Source: Dyella sp. SG609
GTDB taxonomy: Bacteria; Pseudomonadota; Gammaproteobacteria; Xanthomonadales; Rhodanobacteraceae
Length of the DNA: 64,000 nucleotides
Direction: 5' to 3'
NCBI RefSeq assembly: GCF_012275375.1
Contig: NZ_JAAZQJ010000006.1
Location: 124,001-188,000, forward strand
The position numbers and the translations under genes are program-made. This document shows positions 9,101 through 17,283 of the stretch, piece by piece (the first letter of the stretch is position 1; each line of letters opens with the position of its first letter). Under the pieces are notes generated by a model, which was not told the DNA's origin, did no database searches, and saw nothing but the letters and a program-made list of their open reading frames with translations.

Positions 9101-11849
9101 TGCCGGTCAGCGCGATCGCCAGGCTGTGCGTGAAGGTTTTGCGCTAGGACGGTCTGCCTTTGACGGTGAGTGGCAAGCGGAGCACTCAAATTGGGTGGCG
9201 CTCCAATCTGTTGCAGACTGGATTGGTCAGAACCCTGACATTCGAGCCTTAGCTGGTCGAGTGGGTGAGCGAGAGCTATTAGTGCCTCGCGCCAAGGTGC
9301 TGGCGGCATCGCAGGCGCTTATTCAAACCACTCTCAAAGGATTAGCTGACGAGCTCCAGTTGGACCTGGAAGCCTCCATTGGTGGCACGATTCTGGATGC
9401 ACGGATTGAAGTGCTTGTCTGGCGGCTGCGACGCTGGGGCGAAGAACACGAGCAGCTCTTCCGCTGGGTGAACTACCGAGATCGTTCGGCCCGAGCTCGA
9501 GCTCAGGGCTGCGGCGATTTAGTGGCGCGCCTGGATGATGGCCGACTTGCGCCGGATGCGCTGGCTTCTGCATTCGAGATGGCCTACTTCGAGGCGACCT
9601 ATGCACGTATGGTGCGCCTGGAGCCCGATCTGGCTCGCTTCGATGGGGCGACCCATGGGCGCCTTGTGCAGGAGTTTGCAGCGTTGGATCGGCAGCGGAT
9701 CGTTGCCGCGAGCGCAGAAGTGGTGCGCGCACATTATCAGAACGTTCCGCCTCGGGATGGCGGGGCGCTGGGACCGCTCGGCGTATTGCGAGGCGAGATT
9801 CAGAAAAAGAAAGGCCATATATCGCTGCGCAAACTGGTAGAGAGGGCTGGGCCTGCGCTACGAGCGCTGAAGCCGGTGTTCATGATGAGTCCTCTGTCCG
9901 TTGCGCAGTTCCTCGTGCCGGGTGCGATGGAGTTCGACCTACTGGTGATGGATGAAGCCAGTCAGATTCAGCCCGTTGATGCCTTAGGGGCGATCGCGCG
10001 GTCTAGGCAGGTGGTTGTGGTCGGAGATCCCAAGCAGCTACCGCCCACCGCATTCTTCGCCAAGATGACCTCGAGCAACGAGGACGAGGATGACGATGGG
10101 GCGACCGCAGTCGCCGATATCGAGAGCATCCTCGGTCTTTTCACCGCGCGTGGTCTGCCGACCCGGATGCTGCGGTGGCATTACCGCAGCCGTCACCAGT
10201 CGTTGATTGCAGTGAGCAATCGGCAGTTCTATGAGAACAAGCTTTTTATCGTGCCGAGTCCTTATACGGCGCAGGGTGGAAGGGGCCTCAGGTTTCACCA
10301 TATCCATGAAGGTCTGTTCGATGCGGGCAACAAGCGCAATAACCTGATCGAAGCGAAGGCGGTGGCGCAGGCGATCATCGCTCATGCACGCACCTACCCG
10401 AAGCTGTCCCTGGGTGTAGCAGCCTTCTCCGCCGCTCAACGTCGCGCCATCATCGATGAACTCGAACTTCTGCGCCGTGGGTTGCCGCCCGAGGTTGAGG
10501 AATTCTTCAAGGCGCATCGTTCGGAGCCGTTCTTCGTCAAGAATCTGGAAAATGTCCAGGGTGATGAGCGTGACGTCATTTTTATCTCCGTCGGATATGG
10601 CCGATCGGTGCCTAACGGGCGAGTGCCTATGCGTTTTGGCCCATTGGGTACGGCTGGTGGCGAGCGGCGCCTGAATGTCCTGATTAGCCGCGCCAAACAG
10701 CGATGCGACGTGTTTGCTTCCATGACGGACGAGGACATCGACCCGGCCTATGCCGCAGAGCGCGCAGGCGTCAACGCGTTCCGCATATTTCTCCAATATG
10801 CCCGCACGGGGCGCTTGTCGATGGCCGAGGTTACGGGGCGCGACCATGACAGCGTATTCGAGGCTCAGGTGGCCAACGCGTTGCGAACGAGGGGCTACGA
10901 GGTCCAGGCGCAGGTAGGTTTAGCCGGCTTCTTCATTGATCTGGCCGTTCTTGATGCCGATCGGCCGGGGCGATTCCTGCTGGGTATTGAATGTGATGGT
11001 GCGGCATACCACAGTGCCCGTTCGGCCCGGGATCGCGATCGGCTACGGCAGGCCATTCTGGAAGAGCACGGTTGGGCCATTCATCGGATTTGGAGTACGG
11101 ATTGGTTCCAGCGGCCGACTGAACAGCTGGACATGTTGATTCGTCGCATCGAAACCCTTAAGGCTGAATTCGATGAGTTGCGAGAGGACGTGGCACTCAC
11201 TGAGCAATTGGACGCAGAGGCGCCCTATGTGGAGCGCGAAGCGGTCACCGATGAGGAGGATGCCGCCGGCTTTGCACCCTATGAAGAAGTGGCTTTGGTA
11301 CGGCCGCGTCATCTGATTGGAGAGTTGCATGAGGCACCGCCGGGAGCATTGACGGAGTTGGTGATCCAAGTGGTCGATGTGGAAGGGCCGGTGCACCGCG
11401 ATCATGTCATTACTCGGATGCGGGAAGCCTGGGGTCTGAAGCGGGCTGGCGGTCGAATAGAAGATGCGGTCGTGCGGTCCATAGATATCGCAATAGCGAT
11501 GGGGCGAATCGCTCGCTCAGGGCAGTTCTTGTCTGCTCCGAATCGTATGCCGGTGCCGCGTGATCGCTCCGGGGTCAATGCCATCGCCCTTCGTCGTGCT
11601 GACATGCTTCCGCCTGCGGAGATCGAAGTAGCAACCCTCCAGCTGATTGAAAGGAGTTTTGGTGCGACACGAGATCAGGTTATTCAGGCGGTGTCGCGTG
11701 GTTTTGGTATTCGTAATACGAGTAGCCAGGTTCGAGGTGTTCTTGAGCAGGTTGTCGACTCCATGGTTGGTAGGCGGCAACTGAGGGAGGTCGCAGGGGT
11801 GTTGACGACGACTGATAGTCCGGGACAGTCATTGGGGCAAAGGGAGTAA
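6183..11849 (+). CDS. DUF4011-SF1 helicase-Vsr-like nuclease-DUF3320 protein, putative anti-phage defence (HheA-like)
   Basis: 1888 residues. Domains in order: DUF4011 from about residue 30; a COG1112-type superfamily 1 helicase with Walker A GPPGTGKS at 373-380, the DEAS box at 1257-1260 and GDPKQLPP from 1281; late helicase motifs NVQGDERD and RLNVLISRAK; a Vsr/MTES_1575-like nuclease with Asp1586, GIECDG (Glu1603, Asp1605) and YH at 1609-1610; and a C-terminal DUF3320 from about 1715. I recall this order as that of the one-gene HheA anti-phage system; that assignment is family knowledge, not tested here. All key motifs are intact. It is less G+C-rich than its neighbours (33 of 60 G/C at 10561 against 45 of 60 at 13141), which suggests transfer. 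The start at 6183 has AAAGGAGG ten bases before it; ATG at 6210 is an alternative. Nothing downstream looks like a partner gene. Confidence 0.85.
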   Translation: MGRQKDGGFMEPVHGQAASAVGEEQSIFQSNLPLAEKLERARVELLDLSARNRLLSMPRGARGGRSIEVIDEKAGEIFRLLVREGKTFTFVAGRAAEIKDKAPESADGISAEAASDKMPIEPDEIEELAQPDDDSTDERGVLRRHADTRLQTRLTSKGLQKRLLELYLDARTLEEEQGVNVLFLAIGALKWVDPNNAENVRYAPLLLIPVQLDRGNAGERFNLKVRQEDFASNLSLEAYLDRVHALRMPAFEASDTFDPLDYMEQVRKSIETKETWEVLPDHMSVGFFSFAKFLMYRDLDQAVWPKGATIGDHPLVRSLLADGFAGGEDLAHEDANIDALIPPSEMLHILDCDSSQALAIHEVRRGKNLVIQGPPGTGKSQTIANIIAAAVKDGKSVLFVAEKMAALDVVKRRLDDKGVGDACLELHSNKANKRAVLDELRRTWELGAPKVADPGSLFARLTEARDSLNAHARNLHAVDSTSGLSPFQVIGHLVRLREQGERPNDIQLENPEQWGKDGFVARQDLLADLASRVIEIGRPADHTWVGVGLAAISPMDAERLVARVQQLLDRVLAAQQQFATAAELLELEQPLRLSDVPPLVELLQRIAVAPKLSAQAMGHDAWQSPESIRHLLELGQRYAAQREALAGRIVESAWDADVGDILQALTELPETFSTEQFQRLARISEELPRLLAEAAALARLLGREPGSSFGDFQTLVRIGERVASAPPASPETFASDLWNGGVERAGEVAQAVADFEVAKTTIGAQLTEMAWSLSLAPARATLASRGTSVFRFLSGEWRAANRLVGSVLATPNQPLPVVLGLLDALAKGQEAKKQIEAEDGFGRSAFGDDWRGMRSQSAPLLALVEWMRSLKGLGAEPRLIASRSPEKAEVAARAKQLSAVCLQVERGLKEVWDDLGVARNSVFGDVAAVERADVSSLLRLAVRYTRAHSAADALIPTGIANAGDVRTVLAALAAGQRDRQAVREGFALGRSAFDGEWQAEHSNWVALQSVADWIGQNPDIRALAGRVGERELLVPRAKVLAASQALIQTTLKGLADELQLDLEASIGGTILDARIEVLVWRLRRWGEEHEQLFRWVNYRDRSARARAQGCGDLVARLDDGRLAPDALASAFEMAYFEATYARMVRLEPDLARFDGATHGRLVQEFAALDRQRIVAASAEVVRAHYQNVPPRDGGALGPLGVLRGEIQKKKGHISLRKLVERAGPALRALKPVFMMSPLSVAQFLVPGAMEFDLLVMDEASQIQPVDALGAIARSRQVVVVGDPKQLPPTAFFAKMTSSNEDEDDDGATAVADIESILGLFTARGLPTRMLRWHYRSRHQSLIAVSNRQFYENKLFIVPSPYTAQGGRGLRFHHIHEGLFDAGNKRNNLIEAKAVAQAIIAHARTYPKLSLGVAAFSAAQRRAIIDELELLRRGLPPEVEEFFKAHRSEPFFVKNLENVQGDERDVIFISVGYGRSVPNGRVPMRFGPLGTAGGERRLNVLISRAKQRCDVFASMTDEDIDPAYAAERAGVNAFRIFLQYARTGRLSMAEVTGRDHDSVFEAQVANALRTRGYEVQAQVGLAGFFIDLAVLDADRPGRFLLGIECDGAAYHSARSARDRDRLRQAILEEHGWAIHRIWSTDWFQRPTEQLDMLIRRIETLKAEFDELREDVALTEQLDAEAPYVEREAVTDEEDAAGFAPYEEVALVRPRHLIGELHEAPPGALTELVIQVVDVEGPVHRDHVITRMREAWGLKRAGGRIEDAVVRSIDIAIAMGRIARSGQFLSAPNRMPVPRDRSGVNAIALRRADMLPPAEIEVATLQLIERSFGATRDQVIQAVSRGFGIRNTSSQVRGVLEQVVDSMVGRRQLREVAGVLTTTDSPGQSLGQRE

Positions 11850-11980
11850 TGGTGGCTATCACCCGTCTGTTGCCGTGAGCACTTTGGCTGTGACAAGACT
11901 GCGTTGGGCCATCCCTTGAGGATGCGATCCTGGCGGGCTCGTTGATAGATAACGATGCCATCCGGGAGCCCCGAAACGAC

Positions 11981-12004
11981 GAAGCCCGCCTTTCGGCGGG
12001 CTTC
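11981..12004. terminator. Bidirectional hairpin between helicase gene and tRNA-Leu
   Basis: Perfect 10-bp stem GAAGCCCGCC / GGCGGGCTTC with a TTTC loop. It sits 9 bases beyond the tRNA 3' end on the minus strand and 130 bases after the helicase-nuclease stop codon. The following T-run is short in both directions, so efficiency is uncertain. Confidence 0.6.
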
Positions 12005-12013
12005 GTTTACAAT

Positions 12014-12098
<85 letters not shown>

Positions 12099-12139
12099 AG
12101 GTGTCCCGCGCCGCGCTAAGCGAGCTGCGTGAGCCGCGT

Positions 12140-12168
12140 AGATTAGGGATGGAGCTGTGGGTTGTCAA
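12140..12168 (-). promoter_or_regulatory. Promoter of tRNA-Leu
   Basis: On the minus strand: a perfect TTGACA (12163-12168), a 17-base spacer and TAATCT (12140-12145), followed by a G+C-rich discriminator. This is the strongest sigma-70 promoter seen in the window, and it has the features of a stringently controlled stable-RNA promoter. Confidence 0.8.
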
Positions 12169-12236
12169 CTATTCTTTTACCGATTCTTCATCGCGCTTCG
12201 TCGGACCGACGCAGCGCCTTTCATCAAGGCTGATAA

Positions 12237-14789
12237 GTGACCCGAAAAAAACAGGACCAGCCGGCTAGCCCCGGCAAACCGAAGACCGCCAACCGCCCGG
12301 CGCAGCCCGGCAAGGCGGCGCCCGCGCCGCGCAAGCGCGCCGACGCAGCGCGCGGCGCTTCCGACCCGCACGCCGAGCGCGAGGCCCAGCGCTACGAGCG
12401 CCCGATACCCAGCCGCGAGGCGATCCTCGCCCTGCTCACCGAGCGCGGCGAGCTGCTGAGCGAGGCGCGCATCGCCGAAGCACTGCAGCTGCACGACGAA
12501 TACGACCTGCACGCGCTGCGCAAGCGCCTGGGCGCGATGGTGCGCGACGGCCAGCTGCTGCTCGGCCGCCGCGGCGGCTATGCGCCCAGCAACAAGCTCG
12601 ACCTGATCGCCGGCCAGGTGCTGGCCAATGCCGAGGGCTACGGTTTCCTGCGCCCGGACGACGGCACCGAAGACCTCTATCTGTCGCCGCAGCAGATGCG
12701 CCAGGTGCTGCACGGCGACCGCGTGCTGGCCAGCGTGGTCGGCCTGGACCGGCGCGGCCGCAAGCAGGGCGCCATCGTCGAAGTGCTGCAGCGCCGCTCG
12801 CCGCGGCTGGTCGGCCGCGTGGTGATGGAGAACGGCGTGACCATGGTGGCGCCGGACGACCGCCGCGTGCACCAGGACATCATGATCAAGCCCGGCCAGA
12901 ACCAGGGCGCGCGCAACGGCCAGATCGTGGTGGTGGAAATCACCGACCCGCCGACGCCGCACCGCGGCCCGATGGGCAACATCCTGGCCGTGCTGGGCGA
13001 GCGGCTGGAACCTTCGCTGCTGGTGGAGATGGCGATCGCCAGCTACGACCTGCCGCGCGAATGGCCGCCGGAAGTGACGCGCGAGGCCGCCCAGGTCGAG
13101 CCGCAGGTGACCGCCGCCGAGCGCGAGGGCAGGGTGGATCTGCGCTCGCTGCCGCTGGTGACCATCGACGGCGCCGACGCGCGCGACTTCGACGACGCCG
13201 TCTACGCCGAACCCAAGCGCGGCGGCGGCTACCGCCTGGTGGTGGCGATCGCCGACGTCTCGCATTACGTGCCGGTGGGCAGCGCGCTGGACCGCGAGGC
13301 CTACGAGCGCAGCACGTCCACCTATTTCCCCGGCTTCGTGGTGCCGATGCTGCCGGAGACGCTGTCCAACGGCATCTGCTCGCTCAACCCGAAGGTCGAG
13401 CGCCTGTGCATGGTGTGCGACATGACGGTGGACGACGAGGGCGAAGTGATCCGCTCGAAGTTCTACAGCGCCGTGATGTACTCGCATGCGCGCTGCACCT
13501 ACGACCGCGTGTGGCAGGCGATCGGCCTGAACGATGCGGACGCGCGCCACGAGCTGGCCGACGTGCTGCCGCAGCTGGAGAACCTGCACGGCCTGTACAA
13601 GCTGCTGGCCGCGCAGCGCAAGCGCCGCGGCGCGATCGACTTCGAGACGCCGGAGGTCAAGTTCCGCCTGGACAACACCGGCGACGTGGTGGCGATGGGC
13701 GCCACCGAGCGCAACGACGCGCACAAGCTGATCGAGGAATGCATGATCGCCGCCAACGTGCAGGCGGCCATGTTCCTGGAGAAGAAGAAAATCCCCGCGC
13801 TGTTCCGCGCCCACGAGCAGCCGCCGGAAGAGAAGTACGAGGACGTGCAGCAGTTCCTGCGCGAGTTCAAGCTGCGCCTGCCGCCGCTGGACGAAGTGAC
13901 GCCCGGCGATTTCGCCGACGTGCTGCGCATGGTCAAGGACCGCCCCGAGCGCGAACTGGTGCAGTCGGTGCTGCTGCGCGCGCAGAGCCTGGCCGCCTAC
14001 CAGCCGGACAACCGCGGCCACTTCGGCCTGGCGCTGGAGGCCTACGCGCATTTCACCTCGCCGATCCGCCGCTATCCGGACCTGCTGGTGCACCGCGCGA
14101 TCCGCTATGCGGTGGAAGGCGGCAAGCCGGCCGACTACGTGTACAGCCCCGCGCAGATGGCGGCGATGGCCTTGCATTGCTCGCAGCGCGAGCGCCGCGC
14201 CGAGGAAGCCGAGCGCGACGTGGACGAGCGCTACAAGTGCGCGTGGATGTCCAAGCACGTGGGCAGCGAGTTCGACGGCACCGTTACCGGCGTCACCTCG
14301 TTCGGCCTGTTCGTGGAGCTGAAGGAGTCGAAGGTGTCCGGCCTGGTGCATATCAGCCAGCTGTCCAACGACTACTACCACTTCGACCCGATCCGCCACC
14401 TGCTGAAGGGCGAACGCAGCGGCGCGCAGTTCCGCCTGGGCGACCACGTGCGCGTGCAGGTGCTGCGCGCCAGCCTGGAGGACCGCAAGATCGACTTTCG
14501 CCTGGTCGGCAAGAGCGAGCCCTTCGTGCCGCCGCGCGCCGCGCGCGCCTACGACTACGCGCAGGCCGGCGAGCGCTATTCGCTGCCCAAGCTGCCGAAG
14601 CCTCCCGCGGGCGGCGAGCGCAAGACGGCGCCGTCGCGCGATAATGCGCGCGATGCGGCGCCGCCTTCGCGTTTCTCCAAGGGCGGCGCCAAGGCGAAAA
14701 CCGCGGGCGGCGCCAAGGCCGGCAAGAGCAAGGCCGGCGCACCGCGCAAGAGCGGGCGTCCGTCCGCGAAACCTAAAGGCAAGCGATGA
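12237..14789 (+). CDS. rnr: Ribonuclease R
   Basis: 850 residues; a processive 3'-5' exoribonuclease that degrades structured RNA and helps mature stable RNAs in the cytoplasm. It has an N-terminal Lys/Pro/Ala-rich tail, a winged-helix and cold-shock region (about 60-250), and the RNB catalytic domain with DARDFDDAV at 314-322, including the metal-binding aspartates. An S1 domain lies at about 677-762, and a long basic C-terminal tail rich in Lys, Gly and Ala follows. The GTG start gives a normal full-length protein. The stop codon overlaps the rlmB start by 4 bases, so the pair is translationally coupled, as in many proteobacteria. Confidence 0.96.
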   Translation: MTRKKQDQPASPGKPKTANRPAQPGKAAPAPRKRADAARGASDPHAEREAQRYERPIPSREAILALLTERGELLSEARIAEALQLHDEYDLHALRKRLGAMVRDGQLLLGRRGGYAPSNKLDLIAGQVLANAEGYGFLRPDDGTEDLYLSPQQMRQVLHGDRVLASVVGLDRRGRKQGAIVEVLQRRSPRLVGRVVMENGVTMVAPDDRRVHQDIMIKPGQNQGARNGQIVVVEITDPPTPHRGPMGNILAVLGERLEPSLLVEMAIASYDLPREWPPEVTREAAQVEPQVTAAEREGRVDLRSLPLVTIDGADARDFDDAVYAEPKRGGGYRLVVAIADVSHYVPVGSALDREAYERSTSTYFPGFVVPMLPETLSNGICSLNPKVERLCMVCDMTVDDEGEVIRSKFYSAVMYSHARCTYDRVWQAIGLNDADARHELADVLPQLENLHGLYKLLAAQRKRRGAIDFETPEVKFRLDNTGDVVAMGATERNDAHKLIEECMIAANVQAAMFLEKKKIPALFRAHEQPPEEKYEDVQQFLREFKLRLPPLDEVTPGDFADVLRMVKDRPERELVQSVLLRAQSLAAYQPDNRGHFGLALEAYAHFTSPIRRYPDLLVHRAIRYAVEGGKPADYVYSPAQMAAMALHCSQRERRAEEAERDVDERYKCAWMSKHVGSEFDGTVTGVTSFGLFVELKESKVSGLVHISQLSNDYYHFDPIRHLLKGERSGAQFRLGDHVRVQVLRASLEDRKIDFRLVGKSEPFVPPRAARAYDYAQAGERYSLPKLPKPPAGGERKTAPSRDNARDAAPPSRFSKGGAKAKTAGGAKAGKSKAGAPRKSGRPSAKPKGKR

Positions 14790-15532
14790 GCGAGAGTTGG
14801 ATCGTCGGGATCAACCCGGTCGAAGGCGCGTTGAGCAACGACGCCGAACGCGTGCGCGAAGTGCTGGTCGAGAACGGCCAGCGCAATGCGCGCGTGCATG
14901 AACTGGCCGAGCGCGCCAAGGCGCTGCGCATTCCGGTGCACCACCGTCCGCGCGAGCAGCTGGACAAAGTGGCGGGCGAGGCGCGCCACCAGGGCGTCGT
15001 CGCGCGCTACGAGGCGCCGCCGATGGCGAACGAGGGCGACCTGCCCGAGCTGCTGGAGCAGGCCGGGCCGGATGCGCTGGTGCTGGTGCTGGACGGCGTC
15101 ACCGACCCGCACAACCTCGGCGCCTGCCTGCGCAGCGCGGCGGCGGCCAAGGTCACCGCGGTGGTGGTGCCGAAGGACCGCGCGGTCGGCCTCACGCCGG
15201 TGGTGCGCCGCGCCTCGGCCGGCGGCGCCGACCGCGTGCCGCTGGTGGCCGCCACCAACCTGGCGCGCGCGCTGCGCACGCTGAAGGACGCCGGCGTGTG
15301 GATCACCGGCCTGGCCGGCGACACCGAAACCTCGATCTACGACATCGACCTGAAGGGCCCGGTGGCCCTGGTGCTCGGCAGCGAAGGCGAGGGCATGCGC
15401 CGCCTCACGCGCGAGACCTGCGACTTCCTGGCGCGCATCCCGATGCCAGGCTCGATGGAAAGCCTCAACGTCTCCGTCGCCACCGGCGTGGTGCTGTTCG
15501 AGGCGCTGCGCCAAAGGAGTGCGAAACGATGA
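14786..15532 (+). CDS. rlmB: 23S rRNA (guanosine-2251-2'-O)-methyltransferase
   Basis: 248 residues of the SpoU (TrmH) family of knotted methyltransferases. The N-terminal substrate-binding domain starts WIVGINPVEGAL, and the SpoU motifs are VLDGVTDPHNLGACLRSA (motif 1), ALVLGSEGEGMRRL (motif 2) and IPMPGSMESLNVSVATGV (motif 3). It methylates G2251 in the peptidyl-transferase loop of 23S rRNA. It overlaps rnr by 4 bases upstream and the small membrane gene by 4 bases downstream, giving a compact three-gene operon. Confidence 0.96.
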   Translation: MSESWIVGINPVEGALSNDAERVREVLVENGQRNARVHELAERAKALRIPVHHRPREQLDKVAGEARHQGVVARYEAPPMANEGDLPELLEQAGPDALVLVLDGVTDPHNLGACLRSAAAAKVTAVVVPKDRAVGLTPVVRRASAGGADRVPLVAATNLARALRTLKDAGVWITGLAGDTETSIYDIDLKGPVALVLGSEGEGMRRLTRETCDFLARIPMPGSMESLNVSVATGVVLFEALRQRSAKR

Positions 15533-15810
15533 ATATCCTGTGGCACGACTGGGCCGGCTATCTCGGCGTGGTGCTGGTGCTGCTGGCCTTCCTGCTGCTG
15601 CAGGCGCGCAAGCTGCACGGCAACGGGCTGGTGTACCAGCTGATGAATGTGCTGGGCGCGCTGGGCGTGATGCTGTCCCTGCTGTTCGGCAGCTTCAATG
15701 CATCGGCCTTCGTGATGCAGCTGGCCTGGATGGTGATCGGCATCTATGGCATCGCCAACAGTGCGCGCGTGCGGCGCGAGCTAAAGGACGTGGAGCGGCG
15801 CATCAGCTGA
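15529..15810 (+). CDS. Small membrane protein, CBU_0592-like
   Basis: 93 residues with three hydrophobic segments (about 9-24, 33-53 and 57-74) and a charged C-terminal tail, so an inner-membrane protein. It resembles the small uncharacterised family annotated as CBU_0592 family membrane protein. The ATG overlaps the rlmB stop codon by 4 bases, indicating co-translation. Function is unknown. Confidence 0.8.
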   Translation: MNILWHDWAGYLGVVLVLLAFLLLQARKLHGNGLVYQLMNVLGALGVMLSLLFGSFNASAFVMQLAWMVIGIYGIANSARVRRELKDVERRIS

Positions 15811-15843
15811 ATGGCGGGTCAGGAGGCGGAGCGCGCGGCTTGG

Positions 15844-15849
15844 TAGAAT
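15844..15849 (+). promoter_or_regulatory. -10 element upstream of the gdx riboswitch
   Basis: TAGAAT lies 28 bases before the first riboswitch hairpin, a sensible place for the leader promoter. No good -35 hexamer is seen at the expected spacing. Confidence 0.45.
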
Positions 15850-15876
15850 GCGCGGGCTCCGGCCTTCCGCCGGCTT

Positions 15877-15922
15877 GCGGGGACGGCCCCGCTCGTATCC
15901 TCACCCGCGGGGACGGCCCCGC
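15877..15922 (+). promoter_or_regulatory. Guanidine-II (mini-ykkC) riboswitch
   Basis: Two identical 16-base hairpins, GCGGGGACGGCCCCGC at 15877-15892 and 15907-15922, separated by 14 bases. Each is a GCGGGG/CCCCGC stem closed by an ACGG tetraloop, which is the ACGR loop pair that defines guanidine-II riboswitches. The leader continues 60 bases to the start of an SMR-family sugE/gdx gene, the classic target. Guanidinium binding to both loops would free the AAGGAG ribosome site at 15971-15976 and turn on export. Motif and target gene agree, so confidence is high. Confidence 0.92.
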
Positions 15923-15982
15923 AGCGTCGGATGCGGTCCGCATGCGCAAGGCATGCGTCGATCGGCTCCCAAGGAGTCCATC

Positions 15983-16306
15983 ATGCCCTGGATCTATCTT
16001 GTGCTCGCCGGCCTGTTCGAGATCGGCTGGGCAATCGGCCTGAAATACACCGAAGGCTTCACCCGCCCGTGGCCCACCGTGGGCACGTTGGCGGCGATGA
16101 CTGTCAGCATCGTCCTGCTCGCGCTGGCGGTGAAGACCTTGCCGATCGGTACGGCCTACGCGGTGTGGACCGGCATCGGCGCGGTCGGCGCGGTGATCCT
16201 CGGCATCGTGCTGTTCGGCGATCCGGCGACGCCGGCGCGGTTGTTGTGCGTGGCGTTGATCTTTGTCGGGATCATCGGCCTGAAGCTCACCGGCGGCGCA
16301 CACTGA
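15983..16306 (+). CDS. gdx: Guanidinium exporter, SMR family (Gdx/SugE)
   Basis: 107 residues with four transmembrane helices, the small multidrug resistance fold. [22 protein letters not shown] has the essential membrane Glu at residue 13 in the context typical of the Gdx subclass (FEIGWA). It acts as an inner-membrane dual-topology dimer exchanging guanidinium for protons. The ATG at 15983 follows AAGGAG by 6 bases; the open frame upstream runs through the riboswitch and is not coding. The guanidine-II riboswitch directly upstream supports the Gdx assignment rather than a quaternary-ammonium pump. Confidence 0.94.
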   Translation: MPWIYLVLAGLFEIGWAIGLKYTEGFTRPWPTVGTLAAMTVSIVLLALAVKTLPIGTAYAVWTGIGAVGAVILGIVLFGDPATPARLLCVALIFVGIIGLKLTGGAH

Positions 16307-16320
16307 GCGACGTCATCCGG

Positions 16321-16408
16321 CGTAGGTTGGGGTGAGCCGCAGGCGAACCCCAACGTGGCCGGGTGCATCGCATTGTTGGGGTTCGCCTATGGCTCACCCC
16401 AACCTACG
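16321..16408. repeat. Dispersed ~85-bp inverted repeat, family 1, copy 1
   Basis: The arms CGTAGGTTGGGGTGAGC and GCTCACCCCAACCTACG are perfect inverted repeats at the ends. Inner blocks GAACCCCAAC / GTTGGGGTTC flank a short variable centre. It lies between convergent gdx and phoU. Four more copies are at 28848, 37716, 40212 and 52385. Confidence 0.9.
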
Positions 16409-16428
16409 CAACGAAAAAGCGGCCCGCC

Positions 16429-17160
16429 TTACTCGCGATCGCCCAGCTTGGTGATCTCGGGGCTGGAGGTGAAGTCGCGCTTGCTGCGCTGCGTGGTCAG
16501 CGGCTCGCCGTGCACCTGGAACCAGATGTTCTCGGCGATATTGGTGGCGTGGTCGCCGATGCGCTCGATGTTCTTGGCCATGAACAGCAGGTGCGTGCAC
16601 GGCGTGATGTTGCGCGGGTCTTCCATCATGTAGGTGAGCAGCTGGCGGAAGTAGCCGGTGTAGGCCTCGTCCAGCAGGGCGTCGTCCTTCCACACCTGGT
16701 AGGCGCGTTCGGCGTCGCGGTCGCGGTAGGCCACCAGCACTTCGCGCACTTCGCCGGCGGCCAGCTCGGCCAGGTAGCCCAGGCCGTTGGTGGGAGCGAT
16801 GGGCGCCACCATCGACAGCGGGATGGAGCGCTTGGCCACGTTGGCGGCGTAGTCGCCGATGCGCTCGATGTCGGCGGCGATGCGCAGCGCGGCGAACACG
16901 TTGCGCAGGTCGCCGGCGATCGGCGCGCGCAGCGCCAGCAGGCGCACCACGTCGTGGCTGATTTCCTGTTCGAGCTGGTCGATAGCGTCGTCGTTGGCGA
17001 CTACGCGCTGGGCGGCGCGCTCGTCGCGGCGCTCGACCACGTCGATGGCCGATTCCAGCTGCGTCACGGCCAGTTCGCCCATGCGCACGATCTCGCCGGT
17101 GAGGCGGGCGAGTTCGTCGTCGTAGCTCTTGATGATGTGTTCTTTCGAGGTGCCGGTCAT
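16429..17160 (-). CDS. phoU: Phosphate signalling regulator PhoU
   Basis: 243 residues: two repeats of the PhoU three-helix bundle with the metal-binding E/DxxxD signatures (AADIERIGDYAAN at about 93-105 and MAKNIERIGDHATN at about 195-208). It links the Pst transporter to the PhoR kinase and keeps the Pho regulon silent when phosphate is plentiful. It is the last gene of the pst cluster, separated from pstB by a 123-base gap that holds a heptamer repeat element. Confidence 0.96.
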   Translation of the reverse strand: MTGTSKEHIIKSYDDELARLTGEIVRMGELAVTQLESAIDVVERRDERAAQRVVANDDAIDQLEQEISHDVVRLLALRAPIAGDLRNVFAALRIAADIERIGDYAANVAKRSIPLSMVAPIAPTNGLGYLAELAAGEVREVLVAYRDRDAERAYQVWKDDALLDEAYTGYFRQLLTYMMEDPRNITPCTHLLFMAKNIERIGDHATNIAENIWFQVHGEPLTTQRSKRDFTSSPEITKLGDRE

Positions 17161-17177
17161 GGGGCGGGTCCTGTTAT

Positions 17178-17277
17178 AGGGGAACGGGGAACAGGGAATG
17201 AGGAACCTATGGGTTGATGCGGGAGTGAAGCTTGCGGCTCACTTGCATGTTCCCCGGTTCCCGTTTCCTGTTCCCGG
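17178..17277. repeat. Heptamer inverted-array repeat, family 2, copy A
   Basis: About four GGGGAAC-like units on the left (17178-17207) face about four GTTCCCC-like units on the right (17248-17277), with a 40-base core that starts GGGTTGA and includes GCTTGCGGCTC. The core resembles those of the copies at 50686 and 53917. It interrupts the pstB-phoU interval. Confidence 0.75.
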
Positions 17278-17283
17278 CTTACA

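Noticed and set aside
12177-14447. 756-residue minus-strand open frame over rnr
   Set aside because: Very His/Arg/Val-biased shadow of a G+C-rich gene whose forward frame has all RNase R motifs.
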